From positions 1,426,001-1,490,000 of the forward strand of contig NZ_CP047358.1 of the NCBI RefSeq assembly GCF_030408855.1: DNA of 64,000 bases. Reading direction: 5' to 3'. The translations under genes were made by a program, and so were the position numbers. This stretch comes from Corynebacterium glaucum (lineage in GTDB: Bacteria; Actinomycetota; Actinomycetes; Mycobacteriales; Mycobacteriaceae). The notes below the pieces were generated by a model. That model did not search any database, was not told the DNA's origin, and saw only the letters and a program-made list of their open reading frames with translations. Below are positions 29,401-38,896 of this stretch, one piece after another (within the stretch, counting starts at the first letter, position 1; the number at the start of each line of letters is the position of its first letter).

Positions 29401-29920
29401 TCTCGACGCCTTCCGCGCGAACGTTCACGACGAGGACTACGGCTGGCTTTCCCGCGCCGCCGAGTACGACCAGCGCGCTTGGGACAAGGAGTTCGGCCGC
29501 GGGCACGACCACTCCGGTCTGCGCTCGGAGGCGAACATCTTCCGTTACCGCAGCACCTTGGAGCCGGTGGTGGTCTATGTCGGCGAGGGCTACCAGCTGC
29601 GCGAGGTGTACCGCCAGCTGCTCGCCGCTTCGATCACCGGCACCCAGGTACGTGTGGTCGCGCCGGATGCGATCGCCCGTGAGCTTGAGGCAGCCGGTGT
29701 CACCGTTGACGCGCACGCCGTCACGGGCTCGCCTGACCGTATCCGCGTCGTGGGCGACGCGCCCGAGGAGCTCTACGGCGACGTCGCCACCGCGGTGTTT
29801 GACGGGCCAGTGCTTATCGACGGCCGCCGCGAGCTTTTGCCCTACCTGCTGGAGCAGGCCGTGTCTGCGACGCTGCACCGCTTCGGCGTGATCCACGATC
29901 CGGCCAACATCCGGAACTAA
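26489..29920 (+). CDS. putA: Bifunctional proline dehydrogenase / glutamate-semialdehyde dehydrogenase PutA
   Basis: 1143 residues. The proline dehydrogenase barrel occupies about residues 120-430 (VTYVSVKASSM; IRLVKGANLSMERHHAEVKG; VAIGIASHNLF). The aldehyde dehydrogenase domain occupies about 530-1000, with VVPPWNFPVAIPTGG, catalytic Glu in AETSGKNAI and nucleophile Cys in SGQKCSAAS. A C-terminal domain of about 140 residues follows. No N-terminal ribbon-helix-helix is present, so it should not act as its own repressor. It oxidises L-proline to L-glutamate via channelled pyrroline-5-carboxylate. ATG with AAGGA site. The permease gene follows 35 nt downstream. Confidence 0.96.
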   Translation: MPNLLTNQLPPETTADLDHVVDEAVARAYRWMEATADADADDAQTQQLAEMLRDDNGVRFTMDFVDRVMRPEDNRVAANALRAITRGVDASFLGRINALLVGAGAFVGPFLPFVVVPAARMRLRQLVGHLVLDAESDALNNLLDNAEKRGEELNLNLLGEAVLGEKEATDRAERTLNLIKNPRVTYVSVKASSMVSQLNHWDYDECVRLVKDRIRPLYRAARDRSPQVFINMDMEEYHDLHLTLDVFTQLLSEEEFKDYQGGIVLQAYLPDTLGALEYLADFAKKRVADGGSKIKIRLVKGANLSMERHHAEVKGWAQAPYLTKDEVDANYYRLLDFIVRPEYADSVAIGIASHNLFTSALAYELAQRRGVTSMLDSEMLQGMSPAQQEIVREAYGRQILYTPVVRKEDFDVAVSYLVRRLEENAAPQNFLHALFAPKTEKRDPIKEQEDVFRWAVDNRWGVHNGPNREQDRTNETGRQVGAESSTTGRFFNEPDTDPALEANRAWAIEHLKNPPAVDTGEEITDPSVIVDHIARAQEAQQAWGGLSASERADVLDAIGDEIARRRGDFIAVAAHEAGKTVDQSDPEISEAIDFCTYYADSARHLDDIAADFEPNKLTVVVPPWNFPVAIPTGGVMAALAAGSAVILKPAPQVTQCAKLIADCIQAVFAEKGINADTVQYVRADEGEAGKALLTDDAVDAIILTGASETAQLFKSWNPKLNVMAETSGKNAIIITPSADPDLAVNDLYLSAFGHSGQKCSAASLAILVGSAGESERLKNQLLDAASTLVVGPGTDLSTTMNGLIEAPGEKLERGLTTLDPGESWLLKPRRLDDEGKFWSPGIRDGVKPGSWYHQNECFGPVLGIMHAKDLDEAIEWQNSTGYGLTAGIHTLDGEEITTWLDRVEAGNVYVNRGITGAIVQRQPFGGWKKSSVGPGAKAGGPNYVAQMGTWRERAELAPSLGVSISAQVQELLDAFRANVHDEDYGWLSRAAEYDQRAWDKEFGRGHDHSGLRSEANIFRYRSTLEPVVVYVGEGYQLREVYRQLLAASITGTQVRVVAPDAIARELEAAGVTVDAHAVTGSPDRIRVVGDAPEELYGDVATAVFDGPVLIDGRRELLPYLLEQAVSATLHRFGVIHDPANIRN

Positions 29921-29955
29921 TACCCCGTCCACCTCACTACACAGGGAGCGCCCTG

Positions 29956-31470
29956 ATGACTACCGCCCCACCACCGCATTCGGACGCGCCGGCACGCCCG
30001 AAGGCCGGCGTCGTGCCCGACGAAGACGCGGGTCTGCAGAAAGGCCTGTCTACGCGCCAGATCAACATGATCGCCATCGGCTCGGCGATCGGCACCGGCC
30101 TGTTCTTGGGCGCTGGATCGCGCCTTCAGGCGGCCGGCCCATCGCTGGCCTTTATGTACCTGCTATGCGGGTTCATCGGCTATCTCATCTTGCGCAGCTT
30201 GGGCGAGCTGATCGCCCACCGCCCGACCTCCGGGTCGTTCGTGTCCTACACGCGCGAGTTCTACGGGGAAAAGGCTGCCTACGTTTCCGGCTGGTTGTAC
30301 TGGTTCAACTGGGCCGCCACCGCAGTGGCGGACGCGACCGCACTGGCCATCTACATCCGCTGGTTCGGCCAGTACTACGGCTGGATCAACAATGTTCCGC
30401 AGTGGGTCTACGCCCTGGTCATCATCGCGCTGGTCACCGGCATGAACCTGGTGTCGGTGAAGTTCTTCGGCGAGATGGAGTTCTGGTTCTCCCTGATCAA
30501 GGTGCTGTTCCTGCTCACCTTCCTCGCCGTGGGCATCTTCATGGTGATCTTCGACAACCCGAGCGGGGACCTGACTGGTCTCACGCTGATCACGGACAAC
30601 GGCGGCTGGTTCCCCAACGGCGTGTTGCCAGCGCTGATTGTGATCCAGGGTGTCGTGTTCGCGTACGCCGGCATTGAGCTGCTCGGCACCACTTCCGGCG
30701 AGACAAAGAACCCGAAGAAGGAAATTCCGCGCGCCATCAACGCGGTCGTCTTCCGCCTGCTGGTGTTCTACTTCGGCTCCGTGCTGCTGCTGTGCCTGCT
30801 CTTGCCGTACACCGAGTACTCGGGCGACGAGTCCCCGTTTGTGACCTTCTTCGACTCGATCGGCGTTCCGTACGCGGGTGCCATCACCCAGCTGGTGGTC
30901 ATCACCGCGGCACTGTCCTCGCTCAACGCGGGTCTGTACTCCACCGGCCGCATCATGTACTCGCTGTCCAAGGCTGGCTCCGCCCCGCAGTGGGCGGGCA
31001 AGGTGACTAAGGGCGGCGTGCCCTACGGCGGCATTTTGCTCACCACCGGTGTCGCGCTGTTCGGTGTGGTGCTCAACTACTTCGTGCCGGAGGCCGCATT
31101 CGAAGTAGTGCTGAACATCGCCGCGCTGGGCACGATGGCGTCGTGGGCGGCGATCTCGCTGTCCCACATGCGGTTTGTCCGGCTGGCTCGACAGGGCAAA
31201 TACACCCGCCCCGACTACCGCGCCCGGTTCTCCCCGTTCACGGACATTGTTTCGCTGCTGTTCCTGGTGCTCGTAGTCATCCTCATGGCGTTCGACTACC
31301 CCATCGGTACGTGGACACTTGTGGTGTCGCTGCTAATGTGGCCGGCGCTTGCGTGGGGCTGGTTCAAGGTGCGCGACCGAGTCGAGTTCATTTCTCGGTC
31401 TCACGTGAACTACGAAAAGATCACCGGCGAGCAAGCCCCCGACATTGACCCGCGGCTACGCAACCCGTAG
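29956..31470 (+). CDS. Amino-acid permease of the APC/AAT family
   Basis: 504 residues. About 12 hydrophobic segments begin after a 35-residue charged head. The first helix carries IAIGSAIGTGLFLGAGSRL, the APC signature. FFGEMEFWFSLIKV and GIELLGTTSGETKNP are typical of the CycA/AnsP/GabP/ProY group. Likely an H+-coupled importer of a small amino acid; proline, D-alanine/D-serine/glycine, GABA or asparagine cannot be told apart by eye. It lies between putA and ocd with short gaps, so proline, ornithine or a D-amino acid is the sensible guess. GAGCGC-type weak site before the ATG. Confidence 0.88.
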   Translation: MTTAPPPHSDAPARPKAGVVPDEDAGLQKGLSTRQINMIAIGSAIGTGLFLGAGSRLQAAGPSLAFMYLLCGFIGYLILRSLGELIAHRPTSGSFVSYTREFYGEKAAYVSGWLYWFNWAATAVADATALAIYIRWFGQYYGWINNVPQWVYALVIIALVTGMNLVSVKFFGEMEFWFSLIKVLFLLTFLAVGIFMVIFDNPSGDLTGLTLITDNGGWFPNGVLPALIVIQGVVFAYAGIELLGTTSGETKNPKKEIPRAINAVVFRLLVFYFGSVLLLCLLLPYTEYSGDESPFVTFFDSIGVPYAGAITQLVVITAALSSLNAGLYSTGRIMYSLSKAGSAPQWAGKVTKGGVPYGGILLTTGVALFGVVLNYFVPEAAFEVVLNIAALGTMASWAAISLSHMRFVRLARQGKYTRPDYRARFSPFTDIVSLLFLVLVVILMAFDYPIGTWTLVVSLLMWPALAWGWFKVRDRVEFISRSHVNYEKITGEQAPDIDPRLRNP

Positions 31471-31522
31471 CGCTGCTATACAGGTAATCGCACACACCCC
31501 AACCAAACCCGAAAGGAACCAA

Positions 31523-32551
31523 ATGCCTCAGCTCGTAGACGTTCAGAACATGTGCCGTTGGATCAACCACCACGGCGTGGAGAAGCTCATCGCCGGCATC
31601 CAGAGCTACATCGAGGAAGATTTCGTGCGCTGGGAGAGCTTCGACAAGATCCCGCGTGTGGCCAGCCACACCCCCATCGGCGTGATTGAACTCATGCCCA
31701 CTTCCGATTCCAACGAGTACGCGTTCAAGTACGTCAACGGCCACCCCTCCAACCCGACCCGCGGCTACCAGACCGTCACCGCGTTCGGTGTGCTCGCGGA
31801 CGTGGACAACGGCTACCCCACCTTCGAGGCGGAGATGACGCTGCTCACGGCGCTGCGCACCGCCGCCACCTCGGCGATGGCCGCGAAGTACCTCGCACGC
31901 AAGGAATCCGAGGTCATGGCGATGATCGGCGCCGGCTCACAGTCCGAGTTCCAGGCGCTGGGCTTCCGCGCGGCACTGGGTATTGAGCGTGTGCGCATCT
32001 TCGACATCGACCCGGATGCGATGGAGAAGTTCCGCCGCAATATCGAGCCGCTAGGCATCGAGGTCTACATGGCCGCAAGCGTCGAGGACGCGGTCGAAGG
32101 TGCTGACATCATCACCACCTGCACCGCCGATAAGGCGCAGAACACCATCCTGGATTACTCCCTGATCCGCCCCGGCGTGCACCTCAACGGCGTCGGTGGT
32201 GACTGCCCCGGCAAAACCGAGCTGGATGCTCGCATCCTCGACGACGCCACCGTGTTTGTGGAGTTCCCGCCGCAGACCCGCATCGAGGGCGAGATCCAGA
32301 ACAAGGACGACGACTTCGAGGTCGTGGAGCTGTGGAAGGTCATCGCCGGCAAGCACGAGGGCCGAACCAGCGACGAGGAGATTACCCTGTTCGACTCCGT
32401 CGGCTTCGCCATCGAGGACTTCTCCGCGCTGCGCTACCTGCGCGATTCTGTGGCGGGCACCGAGTTCCAGGAGTTCATCGACTTAGTCGCGGATCCGGAG
32501 GATCCGAAGGACCTGTTCTCGCTGACCACCAACGTGCTCACCCCGCTGTAA
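31523..32551 (+). CDS. ocd: Ornithine cyclodeaminase
   Basis: 342 residues from ATG 31523 (AAAGGA upstream). The sequence follows Pseudomonas OCD closely from memory: RVASHTPIGVIELMP, YAFKYVNGHPSNP, FGVLADVDNGYP, LRTAATSAMAAKYLAR, MIGAGSQSEFQALGF, HLNGVGGDCPGKTELDA and DPKDLFSLTTN. It converts L-ornithine to L-proline and ammonia with bound NAD+. With PutA two genes upstream, ornithine can go straight to glutamate. Relatives in the mu-crystallin family reduce cyclic ketimines, so a pyrroline-2-carboxylate reductase activity is an alternative. Last gene of the putA transcription unit. Confidence 0.92.
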   Translation: MPQLVDVQNMCRWINHHGVEKLIAGIQSYIEEDFVRWESFDKIPRVASHTPIGVIELMPTSDSNEYAFKYVNGHPSNPTRGYQTVTAFGVLADVDNGYPTFEAEMTLLTALRTAATSAMAAKYLARKESEVMAMIGAGSQSEFQALGFRAALGIERVRIFDIDPDAMEKFRRNIEPLGIEVYMAASVEDAVEGADIITTCTADKAQNTILDYSLIRPGVHLNGVGGDCPGKTELDARILDDATVFVEFPPQTRIEGEIQNKDDDFEVVELWKVIAGKHEGRTSDEEITLFDSVGFAIEDFSALRYLRDSVAGTEFQEFIDLVADPEDPKDLFSLTTNVLTPL

Positions 32552-32563
32552 AACACCCCGCTT

Positions 32564-32619
32564 CACGACGAAACCTCCGGCAGTCTCCCGCTCAGTGCGA
32601 GATCCTGCCGGAGGTCGTG
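32564..32619. terminator. Long hairpin between convergent ocd and ahpD
   Basis: Stem ACCTCCGGCAG/CTGCCGGAGGT (32573-32583 with 32605-32615) extended outward by CACGAC/GTCGTG (32564-32569 with 32614-32619, with bulge). No T-run, but placed to stop transcription from both sides. Confidence 0.6.
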
Positions 32620-32638
32620 CCGTCATAAAGCTAAATGC

Positions 32639-33163
32639 TTAGCGGGCATCTTCGATGGTGACGGCCTGGGCAACAGCCTGGACAACACCGGCGACCTTGA
32701 CTGCCTCCCAGACCTGCTCCTTGGTCAGGCCCTCCTCGCGCACGACGTTCGCGTGGGCGACGGCGCAGTGCTCGCAGCCGTTGATAGTGGAAACGGCGAG
32801 CGACCAGAGCTCGAAGTCCGACTTTTCCACACCCGGCTTGGAGATGATGTTCATGCGCAGGCCGAACTTGACCTGGGAGTAGTCGTCGCCCAGCCAGCCC
32901 TTGGCGCGGTAGGCAACGTTGTTCATCGCCATGACGGTGGCTGCGCCGTAAGCGGCCTCGACAGCCTCCTCGGAGAGGTGCTCCTTCGCCTCGTCGGCGA
33001 TTTCGGAGATGACGGTGGAGTTGCGGGTCGCCGCGGCAGATGCGAGCAGGGTTCCCCACAGCTGCTGCTCGTTCAGCTCAGAAGAGCGGGTGAGCGAGCC
33101 GAGGTTGAGCTTCTGGTCCTTGGCGTACTCCGGCAGCGCATTGCGCAGGTTTTCAATAGACAC
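32639..33163 (-). CDS. ahpD: Alkyl hydroperoxide reductase AhpD
   Basis: 174 residues. The AhpD-fold catalytic motif [10 protein letters not shown] puts its cysteines at 130 and 133, the positions known in M. tuberculosis AhpD. In actinobacteria AhpD reduces AhpC, using electrons from the dihydrolipoamide dehydrogenase/SucB system. It is downstream of ahpC, with a strong hairpin between them, so its expression may be lower than that of ahpC. AAGGAAGG lies upstream of the start. Confidence 0.95.
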   Translation of the reverse strand: MSIENLRNALPEYAKDQKLNLGSLTRSSELNEQQLWGTLLASAAATRNSTVISEIADEAKEHLSEEAVEAAYGAATVMAMNNVAYRAKGWLGDDYSQVKFGLRMNIISKPGVEKSDFELWSLAVSTINGCEHCAVAHANVVREEGLTKEQVWEAVKVAGVVQAVAQAVTIEDAR

Positions 33164-33217
33164 AGTCTTTCGCCTTCCTTGTTGGTGATAAGTTTTTCCG
33201 AATTCGAGGGGCTACAA

Positions 33218-33240
33218 AAGCCCCGCACTGCGCGGGGCTT
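33218..33240 (-). terminator. Intercistronic terminator/attenuator between ahpC and ahpD
   Basis: 9-bp perfect stem AAGCCCCGC/GCGGGGCTT (33218-33226 with 33232-33240), 5-nt loop. On the transcribed (reverse) strand the stem is followed by TTGT after AAGCCCCGC...GGGGCTT. Confidence 0.75.
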
Positions 33241-33253
33241 CTCACTGCGTGTC

Positions 33254-33850
33254 CTACTTCAGGGACTCCTGAACCACAGCCATCTTGTCGATGTTCTTGG
33301 TCGGGTCGTTCTTCTGCCAGTCGCAGGCGCAGACTTCCTCGGACTGCAGTGCATCGAGCACACGCAGCACCTCGTCGACGTTACGGCCAACAGCATCCGG
33401 GGTGACGGACACAAACTGGATCACACCGTCCGGGTCAATGATGAAGGTGGCGCGGTCTGCGACACCGTCAGCGTTCTCGACACCCAGTGCACGGATCAGG
33501 TCGTGGCGCACGTCAGCGAACATCGGGAACGGCACCTCGAGCAGATCCTCGTGGGTCGCGCGCCAGTTGAAGTGGGAGTACTCGTTGTCGGTGGAGCCGC
33601 CGAGCACCTGGGTGTCGCGGTCCTCGAACTCCTCATTGAGCTTGCCAAAAGCAGCGATCTCGGTCGGACAAACGAAGGTGAAGTCCTTCGGGTAGAAGAA
33701 GACGATCTTCCACTTGCCCTCGTACTTGTCCAGGGACACGCGCTCGAAGTAGTCATCCGGGCTGGAGGCCTGGGCTTCCTTCAGGTTGCCACCCTTGAGG
33801 GCAACGAGGTCGAACTCCGGGAAACGCTCTCCAACAGTCATGATCGGCAT
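33254..33850 (-). CDS. ahpC: Peroxiredoxin AhpC
   Basis: 198 residues. Typical 2-Cys peroxiredoxin: peroxidatic Cys61 in DFTFVCPTEIAAF, the Thr and Arg partners in GGSTDNEYSHFNWRATHED and DRATFIIDP, and C-terminal resolving cysteines 174 and 176 in EEVCACDW as in mycobacterial AhpC. It reduces hydrogen peroxide, alkyl peroxides and peroxynitrite. It diverges from oxyR, whose product would activate it under peroxide stress. GGAGG ribosome-binding site upstream. Confidence 0.96.
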   Translation of the reverse strand: MPIMTVGERFPEFDLVALKGGNLKEAQASSPDDYFERVSLDKYEGKWKIVFFYPKDFTFVCPTEIAAFGKLNEEFEDRDTQVLGGSTDNEYSHFNWRATHEDLLEVPFPMFADVRHDLIRALGVENADGVADRATFIIDPDGVIQFVSVTPDAVGRNVDEVLRVLDALQSEEVCACDWQKNDPTKNIDKMAVVQESLK

Positions 33851-33893
33851 AATGATCCTCCAATAAGATTTCGCTCACGCGACTGGTTTGTTT

Positions 33894-33925
33894 GTGCGCC
33901 ATCCGCGCACCTAGTCACAATTGTG
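33894..33925. promoter_or_regulatory. Two inverted repeats in the ahpC-oxyR spacer (candidate operators)
   Basis: GTGCGC-N5-GCGCAC (33894-33910) and the perfect 10-mer palindrome CACAATTGTG (33916-33925) lie in the 134-bp divergent spacer. OxyR is the obvious candidate binder; I could not match its consensus with certainty. Confidence 0.4.
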
Positions 33926-33971
33926 CCACAACAAACCCACTCTTTCAACGAGAAAACTTATCGTCTTCGTG

Positions 33972-33977
33972 TAGTGT
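33972..33977 (+). promoter_or_regulatory. -10 hexamer of a leaderless oxyR promoter
   Basis: TAGTGT, 7 nt upstream of the oxyR ATG at 33985. Confidence 0.5.
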
Positions 33978-33984
33978 CATAGGC

Positions 33985-34965
33985 ATGTCCAATAAGGAGT
34001 ACAAGCCCACCCTGTCTCAGCTTCGGACGTTTGTCACCATTGCGGAGAACAAGCATTTCGGCACCGCAGCGACCAAGTTGAACATTTCGCAACCGTCGCT
34101 GTCTCAGGCGCTAGTGGCGTTGGAAACCGGGCTGGGAATCCAGCTCATCGAGCGCTCCACCCGCAAGGTCATCGTGACCCCGAAGGGCGAAACGCTGTTG
34201 CCGTACGCCAAGGCTGCGCTCGATGCCGCAGACACGTTCGTCCTGCATTCCCGCGGCACAGAAGGCACGCTCGCCGGGCCCATCACTATCGGCGTAATCC
34301 CCACCGTCGCTCCGTACCTCCTACCCCATCTGTTGCGCGAGCTGCAGCAAAACTTCCCGGAGGCGGAGCCGCGCATCGTAGAAGAGCAAACCAACCACTT
34401 GCTCAATAGCTTGCGCGAGGGGCAGATCGATGTCGCAGTACTCGCGCTGCCGACCGAGGCCCCCGGGCTGCAGGAAGTTGAGCTCTACACAGAGCCGTTC
34501 GTCGCAGTCACCTCTGAAGGTCACCCGCTGGCAGGCCACTGCGACCTCGCCCTCAGTGACCTGGAGCGCTTGGAGCTTCTTTTGCTTGACGACGGCCACT
34601 GTCTTCGGGATCAGATCGTGGACCTGTGCAAGCTGGCGAATGTCCAGCAATCGCCCGCTTCGCAGTCCGTGACCCGCGCCGCGTCTCTGACCACCATCGT
34701 GCAGCTCGTAGTAGCCGGCCTTGGTTCAACGCTTGTTCCGCTGTCGGCAGTGGAGACCGAGTGCTCACGGCCTGGGCTTTCGGTTGCGGCATTTGATGGC
34801 GACTCAGGTGCAGAGCGCAGCGTTGGCCTTGCGTATCGCGCGTCCGCTGCCCGCGAGGACGACTTCGCAGCATTGGGCGAGCTGGTGAAGCAGGCGTACG
34901 AGTCTTCGATTGAACGCGTCGACACGGTCGTCCCAGGGTTACCGGCAACGCCGGAGGCGGGCTAG
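33985..34965 (+). CDS. oxyR: Peroxide-sensing LysR-type regulator OxyR
   Basis: 326 residues. LysR helix-turn-helix in residues 8-65 (TLSQLRTFVTIAENKHFGTA; ISQPSLSQALVALE). The sensor cysteines are Cys206 and Cys215 in DDGHCLRDQIVDLC, spaced nine apart as in E. coli OxyR (199/208). Oxidation should form a disulfide and switch ahpC-ahpD, and in corynebacteria also catalase, dps and iron-handling genes. The frame is open upstream to 33892 but the ATG at 33985 gives the family N terminus. hrpA starts 16 nt downstream. Confidence 0.94.
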   Translation: MSNKEYKPTLSQLRTFVTIAENKHFGTAATKLNISQPSLSQALVALETGLGIQLIERSTRKVIVTPKGETLLPYAKAALDAADTFVLHSRGTEGTLAGPITIGVIPTVAPYLLPHLLRELQQNFPEAEPRIVEEQTNHLLNSLREGQIDVAVLALPTEAPGLQEVELYTEPFVAVTSEGHPLAGHCDLALSDLERLELLLLDDGHCLRDQIVDLCKLANVQQSPASQSVTRAASLTTIVQLVVAGLGSTLVPLSAVETECSRPGLSVAAFDGDSGAERSVGLAYRASAAREDDFAALGELVKQAYESSIERVDTVVPGLPATPEAG

Positions 34966-34981
34966 ACTTCATAGCCCGGAT

Positions 34982-37900
34982 ATGAATGCAATCTCCAAAC
35001 CCGACCTTTACACCGCGCTCGACGGCGTCACCCTCGCTGACGAGCGCCGTTTTCGCCGACGCCTAAAGAAGGCCCACTCGCCCGAGGCCCTCGAAGCGAT
35101 TGCGAAAGACATCGAGACTGCGCGCAGGGTCGTTGACGCTCGCGACCAGGCAATTGGCGAGATCACCTACCCGGAGAATCTGCCGGTGTCTGCTCGCCGC
35201 GACGACATCATGGAGCTCATTCGGGACAACCAAGTGGTCATCATCGCTGGTGAGACCGGCTCCGGAAAAACCACGCAGATCCCGAAGATGCTGCTTGAGC
35301 TCGGCCGCGGCCGGCGCGGGATGATCGGGCACACCCAGCCGCGCAGGCTTGCAGCGCGCACGGTGGCAGAGCGCATTGCTGACGAGCTTGGCCAGGAGAT
35401 TGGTGAATCTGTCGGCTACGCGATCCGCTTTGATGACCGGGTCTCCCCCTCTACGGCCGTCAAGCTCATGACAGACGGCATCTTGCTCGCGGAAATGCAA
35501 CGGGACCGCTTCTTCAACGCCTACGACACCATCATCATCGACGAGGCCCACGAGCGAAGCCTGAACATCGACTTCTTGCTGGGCTACCTGAAGCGCCTAC
35601 TGCCGAAGCGACCGGATCTCAAGGTCATTGTCACCTCGGCAACCATCGATCCGGAGCGCTTCGCCGAGCACTTCGCGGACGCGCACGGCAACCCCGCTCC
35701 GATTATCGAAGTATCAGGCCGCACCTACCCCGTCGAAATCCGCTACCGCCCCCTTATCGAACAGGTGCAGACCAAAGACGGCGTGAAAGAAGTCGATACC
35801 GACATGATCGACGGGGTCGTCGACGCATGCCAAGAACTGATGCGCGAAGGCGACGGCGACATCCTGTGCTTCTTCGCTTCCGAACGCGACATCCGCGACA
35901 CCATGGAAGCGATCGAGAAGCAACATTGGCGTGGTGTCGAGGTGGTGCCGCTCTTCGGCCGCTTGTCCAACGCCGAGCAGCACAGGGTGTTTGCGCCGCA
36001 TTCTGGCCGTCGCATCGTGCTTTCCACCAACATTGCGGAGACTTCGCTGACCGTGCCGGGAATCCATTACGTCGTGGATAATGGGCTCGCACGTATCTCG
36101 CGCTATTCCACCCGCACGAAAGTTCAGCGCCTCCCTATCGAGGAGATTTCGCAGGCGAGTGCGAACCAGCGCTCGGGACGCTCAGGCCGTGTCGCCGACG
36201 GCATCGCGATCCGCCTCTACTCCGAGGAGAACTTCGAGAACCGCGACGAGTTCACCGACCCAGAGATTCTGCGCACCAACCTCGCGTCCGTCATCTTGCA
36301 GATGATCTCGCTGCGCCTCGGCGATGTCGCGGAGTTCCCGTTCATCCAGCCGCCGGATCAGAAGTCCGTGCGCGACGGCCTGATGATCCTCCACGAACTC
36401 GGCGCGATCTCTAATGAGGAGAAGCACGACGCACCGGTGCTCACCGCGATCGGTCGGGACATCGCGCGCATTCCGGTTGACCCGAAGATGGCCCGCATGT
36501 TGGTCGAAGCGAACCGGTTAGGCGTGCTTGATGACGTCACCGTGATCGTGGCGAACATGACCATCCAAGATGTGCGCGAGCGGCCGCTCGAGTTTCAGGC
36601 ACAGGCCGACCAGGCCCACGCCCGGTTCAAGGACAAGCAGTCGGACTTCCTCTCCGCGCTTAAACTCTGGGATTACATTAACGACTCGCGTGACGAGCTC
36701 ACCGGCAACGCATTCCGCAAGCGCATGAAGCGTGAGTTCCTGCACTACATGCGTATTCGCGAGTGGTACGACTTGGTGCGCCAACTGCGCGACGTAGAGC
36801 GCGGGCTCGGTTGGTCCCGGGCGGAGAATGTGGCCAACGAGCGCGATGCTGACGCCATCCACAAGTCGCTCCTGACCGGGTTGTTGTCCAACATCGGCGC
36901 CCGCGACGGCAATTCCAAGGAATTTCATGGGGCTCGTGGGACAAGGTTCATGATCTTCCCCGGGTCGTCGTTAAGCAAAAAGCCCCCGGAATTTGTGATG
37001 GCCGCAGAGCTTGTGGAGACCTCCCGCCTGTGGGCGCGCGATGTGGCGAAGATCGAGCCGACCTGGGTGGAGCAAGCCGCCGGAGACTTGCTGCGACGCA
37101 GCTACTCGGAGCCGGTGTGGTCGCGGAAACGTTCCGCCGCGATGGTGCATGAGAAGACGATGCTCTACGGCGTGTCGATTGTTCGCGATCGACTCGTGCC
37201 CTATCACCGGGTTGATCCGGACGGGGCACGCAACATGTTCATCCGGCACGCGCTGATCGGCGGGGACTGGAACCGCCACCACCTGTTCATCGACCACAAT
37301 GACGCTCTCATGGCCGAGGCTGCGCTGGTGGAAGAGAAAGTGCGCCGCCGCGGTCTTGTGGTGGACGAGGACGCGCTGTTCGACTTCTACGATTCCAAGT
37401 TGCCCGCCACGGTTACCACCGCACGGCATTTCGATTCGTGGTGGAAGAAGCAGCGCCGCGAGGACGCTCACTACCTCGACTTCGACCCCGCTGCGCTGGT
37501 GCAAGACGATGGGCTGGACACCTCCGACGCCGCGTTCCCGCCAAACTGGCGCCAGGGCACGATCACCTACGACCTGCGCTACAAGTTCGAGCCGAACGAC
37601 CCGTTCGACGGTGTCACGGTCGAGGTGCCGGTGCCGCTGCTCGCAGGACTGGAGCCGGCCGGGTTCGACTGGCTCGTGCCGGGGCTGCGCCTTGAGCTGG
37701 TTACCGAACTGCTGCGCACCTTGCCCAAGACGCTACGCCGCAGCGTAGTGCCGGCACCCGACTTCGCCGCACGGGCCCTGCCGCTCATCAACGACGAACA
37801 CAAGCAGGAACAATTGCTTGTCGACGCCCTGGCCAACGCCCTCAAGGACCTCGGTGTCCGCGGCATTGACGGCGCGGATTTCACGCCTTCCTCCCTGCCG

Positions 37901-38896
37901 GCGCACCTGAAGATGACGTTTGCAGCGATTGATCGTCGTGGCGAGATCATCGACAACGACACCGACCTGGCCGCGCTCAAGAGCCGTCAAGCTGGCAAGA
38001 TCGCATCCTCAGTGTCGCAGGCTGGGCGCGCATCTGAATCGGATGCGGTGCGTAAATGGACAGCGGGGACGCTTGGAGAGGTGCCGGAAACTGTCACCAC
38101 CACCATCGACGGCAACGAGGTCGACGCGTACCCGGCACTTGAAGCAACACCAGACGGTGTGAAAGTGACGGTGCACCCGACGAAGGCGGAAGCAGACGCG
38201 TCGATGACCACCGCAACGCTCACTTTGCTGCTACGGGAGATTTCCGTAAGTACCCAGCAGATGACGAAAGGACTGCCGCTGCGGCACAAAGTTGCTGTGG
38301 ACCATTACCCGCACGGCGGAGCGGACGGGTTAGTTGAAGACGCCCGGGTTGCGGTGATCCGAGACTTGATGATTGCCCACGGCGGGGCGGTGCGTTCACC
38401 CGCAGAGTTCGATGCTCTGGTCCAAGAGATCAAGCCGAATGTGGCTGGTGAGGTGCGCCGAATCGTGGTCGGGCTTGCGCCTGCGCTGGTTGAATACGCC
38501 AACATCGCGCGTGAGCTCGACCAGTGGGAGGGCCCCGCGATCGACGACATGCGAGGCCAGCTCGCTTTCTTCCTGCCCCGTCACGCAATCACCATTCACG
38601 GCGCGCAGCATCTGCAGCACCTTCCCCGCTACATCGAAGCGATGCGCATCCGCCTGGGCGATCTACGTCTTGATCCTGACCGCGATGCCGACAGGCAGTC
38701 TGCAGTCGACGACGCAAAGCGCTACCTGGAGGCGAAGGCAGCCAAGCTACCGGCGAATCGGAGGAAGTCGCGTGCTTACAAAGATATTCTCTGGCGAATC
38801 GAGGAGTTGCGGGTCAGCCTTTTCGCGCAGCGCTTGGGCACCCCCCAGCCCGTAAGCCAGCGGCGCATCGAAAAGATGGTGGACAAGCTCGCTTAG
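34982..38896 (+). CDS. hrpA: ATP-dependent RNA helicase HrpA
   Basis: 1304 residues, the normal HrpA length. Motif [15 protein letters not shown], Ia [80 protein letters not shown] and [14 protein letters not shown]. The C terminus has the HA2/OB-fold and DUF3418 regions. DEAH RNA helicase implicated in ribosome rescue and mRNA processing in E. coli. A TAGACT hexamer (34963-34968) would give a leader of only a few nt. The 3' end interlocks with nrdR (TTAG). Confidence 0.94.
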   Translation: MNAISKPDLYTALDGVTLADERRFRRRLKKAHSPEALEAIAKDIETARRVVDARDQAIGEITYPENLPVSARRDDIMELIRDNQVVIIAGETGSGKTTQIPKMLLELGRGRRGMIGHTQPRRLAARTVAERIADELGQEIGESVGYAIRFDDRVSPSTAVKLMTDGILLAEMQRDRFFNAYDTIIIDEAHERSLNIDFLLGYLKRLLPKRPDLKVIVTSATIDPERFAEHFADAHGNPAPIIEVSGRTYPVEIRYRPLIEQVQTKDGVKEVDTDMIDGVVDACQELMREGDGDILCFFASERDIRDTMEAIEKQHWRGVEVVPLFGRLSNAEQHRVFAPHSGRRIVLSTNIAETSLTVPGIHYVVDNGLARISRYSTRTKVQRLPIEEISQASANQRSGRSGRVADGIAIRLYSEENFENRDEFTDPEILRTNLASVILQMISLRLGDVAEFPFIQPPDQKSVRDGLMILHELGAISNEEKHDAPVLTAIGRDIARIPVDPKMARMLVEANRLGVLDDVTVIVANMTIQDVRERPLEFQAQADQAHARFKDKQSDFLSALKLWDYINDSRDELTGNAFRKRMKREFLHYMRIREWYDLVRQLRDVERGLGWSRAENVANERDADAIHKSLLTGLLSNIGARDGNSKEFHGARGTRFMIFPGSSLSKKPPEFVMAAELVETSRLWARDVAKIEPTWVEQAAGDLLRRSYSEPVWSRKRSAAMVHEKTMLYGVSIVRDRLVPYHRVDPDGARNMFIRHALIGGDWNRHHLFIDHNDALMAEAALVEEKVRRRGLVVDEDALFDFYDSKLPATVTTARHFDSWWKKQRREDAHYLDFDPAALVQDDGLDTSDAAFPPNWRQGTITYDLRYKFEPNDPFDGVTVEVPVPLLAGLEPAGFDWLVPGLRLELVTELLRTLPKTLRRSVVPAPDFAARALPLINDEHKQEQLLVDALANALKDLGVRGIDGADFTPSSLPAHLKMTFAAIDRRGEIIDNDTDLAALKSRQAGKIASSVSQAGRASESDAVRKWTAGTLGEVPETVTTTIDGNEVDAYPALEATPDGVKVTVHPTKAEADASMTTATLTLLLREISVSTQQMTKGLPLRHKVAVDHYPHGGADGLVEDARVAVIRDLMIAHGGAVRSPAEFDALVQEIKPNVAGEVRRIVVGLAPALVEYANIARELDQWEGPAIDDMRGQLAFFLPRHAITIHGAQHLQHLPRYIEAMRIRLGDLRLDPDRDADRQSAVDDAKRYLEAKAAKLPANRRKSRAYKDILWRIEELRVSLFAQRLGTPQPVSQRRIEKMVDKLA

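Noticed and set aside
32753..33982. 409-residue open frame on the plus strand
   Set aside because: Runs antisense to ahpD and ahpC, both unmistakable by their catalytic cysteines.
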